The notes beneath the pieces were generated by a model. It had not been told where the DNA came from. It made no database searches and saw nothing but the letters and a program-made list of their open reading frames with translations. Positions 60,623 to 64,000 of a stretch of DNA of 64,000 bases are shown here, one piece after another; the stretch's first letter is position 1; each line of letters starts with the position of its first letter. A program made the position numbers and the translations under genes. Source of the DNA: Rhizophlyctis rosea (taxonomy: Eukaryota; Chytridiomycota; Chytridiomycetes; Rhizophlyctidales; Rhizophlyctidaceae); contig JADGJC010000235.1 of NCBI GenBank assembly GCA_027596075.1, positions 1-64,000 of the forward strand, read 5' to 3'.

Positions 60623-62476
60623 GAGGGGACGAAGTGTGTTTTTCGCGTAGTTTGCGGCTTTTTCTCCGTGCAGGTTGTACATGGTTGGTTGGTTGAGATG
60701 GAGATACCATAGCATAAGAGTTTTGGTGTTCTGTTGGGTTGAGCATTTTTATGTAGTGTAGTTTTTGTTGTTTGTTTTGAAGGGGTGGGTTTTGAAGGGG
60801 AGGGAGATGTATGTTGTTTGCATGGGATGGAAGAGTCCCTTTCCTGTTCCATTTGTATAATTTTGATTGCATGAAAGTTTGTGCTTGTATTCGTCGGAGG
60901 TGCCCTTTGTGTTTGGCGGTATGTGTGGATATTGAATCATGCGGTAATGCAGCAACTTCCAAGACGAGGCATTTTAGGCACTTTATTCGATCCGTCCATG
61001 CAAACAAGAGAAGTTTTTTTGAGCAACTTTCACTATTTCCTGATTGCGAAGTTTGCGAGGTTGAGGAACCTCGAGTCTGTTGACACCGTCCGATTGGTTT
61101 TTACGTGAAGGCTGGATTATTCCCGCCATGAATCTCCTGACCCACGCACATCCACCCACCAACTCGGAATGAAACTTGTCCACATGGCAATTGCATAGGA
61201 CCCTGAAACGCGTCTTGGGGAACAAAAACGCGAGATTTGGTCAGCAAGGCTCCCATCCACACAACACCCACACAAAAATGAATGGAGACAATCCGACAAC
61301 CATCTTATTTACAAAATTTCGTCACAACATTATATACAAAGTCTCCACAACATTACATACGTCAAAAATCCTCGGGCATACATTTACCCATCCCCCACCA
61401 AAACTATATAAACTCCCCCCATCCCCCTCCCCGCGCTACCATACGTCCAACTACACTATCCAAACCCCACCGTCAACCTACAACTATCTTACCCGAACAC
61501 ATCCATAACAACAGTCACATACAGCTTTTCTCCACCCCCACCAGCGCAAAAAGCACCAAGCGAGGAAACACAACACAACACAACTTGGATTACTCGCTTG
61601 CGTCTTGTGCATAAAAAATAAAGAAGAAAACCAAAAGAGAATAGTCAGAAAGCAGCAAAGAAACGAAAGGTCCCGTACCTGACTGATATGCTGATAATCT
61701 CACGCCCAAGCAGACTTGATGAGTATGACGGAGGATGAAGTGCAAAGGACGTACCTGACTGACTCGTCTTTCCCACCCCGCCCCACCCCTCGAGTTCACC
61801 CTTCCCCCATATCCTCCCAAACAGGTTTCTAAACATATAAGTCAGACGTAAATCCCCATCACGAACCATCGACACTAACCGCAATCCACCTTACCATCAT
61901 CATCTCCTACCACACATACTCCACCAATCGAAACCTCTCAATCGAATCCATCCCACAAAACCCATCCACAAGTCTCTCGCTCCCATTCCCTCCCCTTTCG
62001 CTCCCTCTCCACTCGCGTCATCCGCGTGTCGTCTCGAAGAAGGACGACTTCGAAAAGAGGATCGCGTATCGACGAGGAAGGACGAAAACGACGTACGAAA
62101 GGTTTTCGAACTGATACGACTCCTCGCGCGCATGCATCTCCGCTCCCTCCGCGTCACGATCGCCTCGGGATCCCAAAGATGCATTCGCGTTTCGCGTCTT
62201 CGTCCTTCGTCACGTTCGAATCAACAATATAGTGTCTGCCTTTAGTTTCATCCACGCCTCCAATTCGATGATGTGCATGCCTCTCCGTGGCTCTCGTAGC
62301 CCGGCATTCGCACACTTGGAGCTGGACTACTCACAGGGATGACCGCGTGAAGGCGGACAGACGTTTCATCCCCTGCCAAGGGTCCTTCTTCCCCTTGACC
62401 CCCGGGCCTTTCACCCGGGGAGCCTCCCACTCTACACGGGCTGCCGCCCTAGACCACGGCAGCCCACCACAATACT
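60623..62476. other. Convergent intergenic region
   Basis: Between the 3' ends of GID1 and the kinase gene. Short frames (for example minus strand 61645-61884) have no family match or coding bias. CpG-rich patch near 62020-62230. Two strong GC hairpins lie next to the kinase stop (listed separately). Confidence 0.45.
62400..62465. repeat. Pair of GC-rich hairpins just past the kinase stop codon
   Basis: CCCCGGG/CCCGGGG (62400-62420, 7-base loop) and GGGCTGCCG/CGGCAGCCC (62438-62465, 10-base loop), both perfect, lie within 80 bases of the minus-strand kinase stop and so in its 3' UTR. Confidence 0.75.
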
Positions 62477-64000
62477 TCAGCCGCCGCCACCAACCCCTTC
62501 CCCACCACCACCCTTCTTAGCTTCCCTACCCCCATCACCAAACTCTCCCTTCCCCGTCCCAACGCTCCTCCCATCCAATCTCAGCCAGGCCAACTGCAAG
62601 ACTTCATCTGCGCTTGGGCGCCGCGTCGGATCCGTCTCTAACAGCTTTTCCAAAAACGGTTGGGCTGCGCCGAACGTTTCCCAAGTTTCCGGATCATTCA
62701 TGATAATGTATGCAACGCCCATCTCGATCGACACCATATGACCATCGAAACTACTAGGACGGCGGTATGGGGTCAATGGTCGACTTTCCGCATACTCGGC
62801 AAAGGGTGATTCTCCGGAAAGACACTGTGCCGTGATGATTCCCAACGCCCAGATATCACCGCATTTCGACTGTCCTTCCCCTTTGAAGGTCTCCGGAGCG
62901 ATATATCCAGGTGTTCCAACGATATCCGTACATGCTACGTCCCACAATTCCGCCATCAAGCCGAAATCCGTGATCTTCGCTACGGTGCCGGCACGGGAAA
63001 TGAGGACGTTATCAGACTTGAGGTCTCGGTGGACCAAGCCGCGGCTGTGCAAGGAGCGAAGCCCATTCGTGACGTCGCGGATGATGGGTTTGAGCAACGA
63101 TTCGCTTATGACACCATGCCGCTGCGCAAACTCATATAAATCCTCCTCCATGGATTCAAAGATCATGGCAAACTTCAATGGGGTGATGACCAAGCCAAGG
63201 AATTGCACGATGTTCGAGTGATCGAGCGTACTCGTCAACAAAATCTCCGTTCTCATCCCCTCTGACTGTACAAATAAGAACAAAGCATCAGACAGCGCTG
63301 GCATGCGATCATTGAAAATGCAGCTTTACCATTCGAGTACTATGTTTCGAGTTTGCAATCAAAGCCGGCCTGCTCCAGTACTTGATGACGACCTGTCGGC
63401 CCTTTGAGCCTTTCACCTTGTACCGTTGGACGTATCTAGGAGACCTCCTATAATTGATGAAATTGCATATCAGTCATCTAGAGATATATCTGAAATGCAT
63501 GGTGGCAATGGGAATATATGCTCACTCCAACAAAGGCTGCTGGAAAACTTCAAATTTGTTTTCAAAATCCTGCGCAAAAACCATCTGTAGTCAGAAAGCC
63601 AGGTAACGAAGAAGGAAGCATATTTGCGCCATAAACAATACCTCATCATCAGTAATTATGAATTCGTGATCGCCGTATTTGTCAAGCTTCTCAAATGCAT
63701 AATCTTTTGCATGGGTTAGCCATTCGATGTGGTGGGCCTGTTCCTGCAGTTGGGCATTTCAGGCTTTTAGCTGATTGCCTTGCTACACTGCTTCTGGTTT
63801 CTATACCTGAATTTGGCCTTCCAGCTCGCTCTTTGCTATTTGCAAGTTCTCCGCTTTTGCCACCAAATCTTCCACAACAGCCTTCAACCTCTCCGTCTTG
63901 GGCGAATCCACCAATTGCGCAAAATCCTCACTGGGATGCAACAAAATCTGCTTCAAACCCCCCGCAACAGACGTATTCGCGCCAAAAGACAGACGGCGAA
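62477..64000 (-). CDS. Protein kinase with N-terminal coiled coil (5' end outside window)
   Basis: Five exons are visible: >64000-63807, 63743-63642, 63569-63526, 63447-63330 and 63265-62477, all frame-consistent; the start lies beyond the window. The first visible part is helical and coiled-coil-like (TERLKAVVEDLVAKAENLQI). The kinase domain has VVIKYW (Lys), MRTEILLTSTLDHSNIV (alpha-C Glu), LVHRDLKSDNVLI, ITDFGLM, GTPGYIAPETF and DIWALGIITAQCL, and ends RRPSADEVL. Catalytic residues are intact, but the glycine loop is poorly formed: the exon before VVIK reads YKVKGSKGRQ, without GxGxxG. It is most like Ser/Thr or tyrosine-kinase-like families; the substrate is unknown. The C-terminus is Gly-rich. 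Confidence 0.8.

Noticed and set aside
62230..62340. Possible tRNA gene
   Set aside because: No GGTTCGAATCC-type B box and no cloverleaf could be placed.

Overview
This is nuclear DNA of a zoosporic (chytrid-type) fungus. Genes are intron-rich with short GT-AG introns. They include a fungal Pkc1-type protein kinase, a GID-complex RanBPM homologue, a CFAP97-like (flagellum-associated) domain protein and a class C GPCR, a mix expected of a flagellated early-diverging fungus. The Fanzor gene at 54.9-57.2 kb closely fits the Fanzor1 described from Spizellomyces punctatus, so that species or a close relative is my best guess; I could not check identity by search. For most multi-exon genes I placed the splice sites by hand, and the exon lengths keep one frame from start to stop. 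Layout: 1-8.3 kb is a transposon graveyard: a long-inverted-repeat element, a 5'-truncated Ty3/Gypsy integrase fragment, and three exons of a broken Crypton-type tyrosine recombinase. 9.1-19.6 kb (minus) holds a GABA-B-like class C receptor and a proline-rich calponin-homology protein. 21.2-29.1 kb (plus) holds a Gln-rich basic protein and Pkc1. 29.7-38.1 kb (minus) is one 2,630-residue protein joining a CFAP97-like N-terminus to a DUF4062-NACHT-WD40 STAND ATPase. 39-48.3 kb holds ribosomal protein P0, a GT4 glycosyltransferase, a mitochondrial PPR protein and two small membrane proteins. 48.5-54.2 kb (minus) encodes a protein with three tandem START-like domains. 54.8-57.3 kb is the Fanzor element, inserted between the divergent START gene and the GID1/RanBPM gene (57.5-60.6 kb). 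A minus-strand kinase gene runs off the right edge. The main system is the Fanzor locus: a 731-residue RNA-guided nuclease with RuvC-like residues and a split zinc finger, followed by a compact multi-hairpin region where the guide-RNA scaffold should lie, and TATAGTAC repeats with an adjacent CATA at the putative ends. The least expected host gene is the CFAP97-STAND fusion. Housekeeping parts cover cell-wall signalling (Pkc1), translation (P0), mitochondrial RNA metabolism (PPR) and GID/CTLH ubiquitin ligase function.
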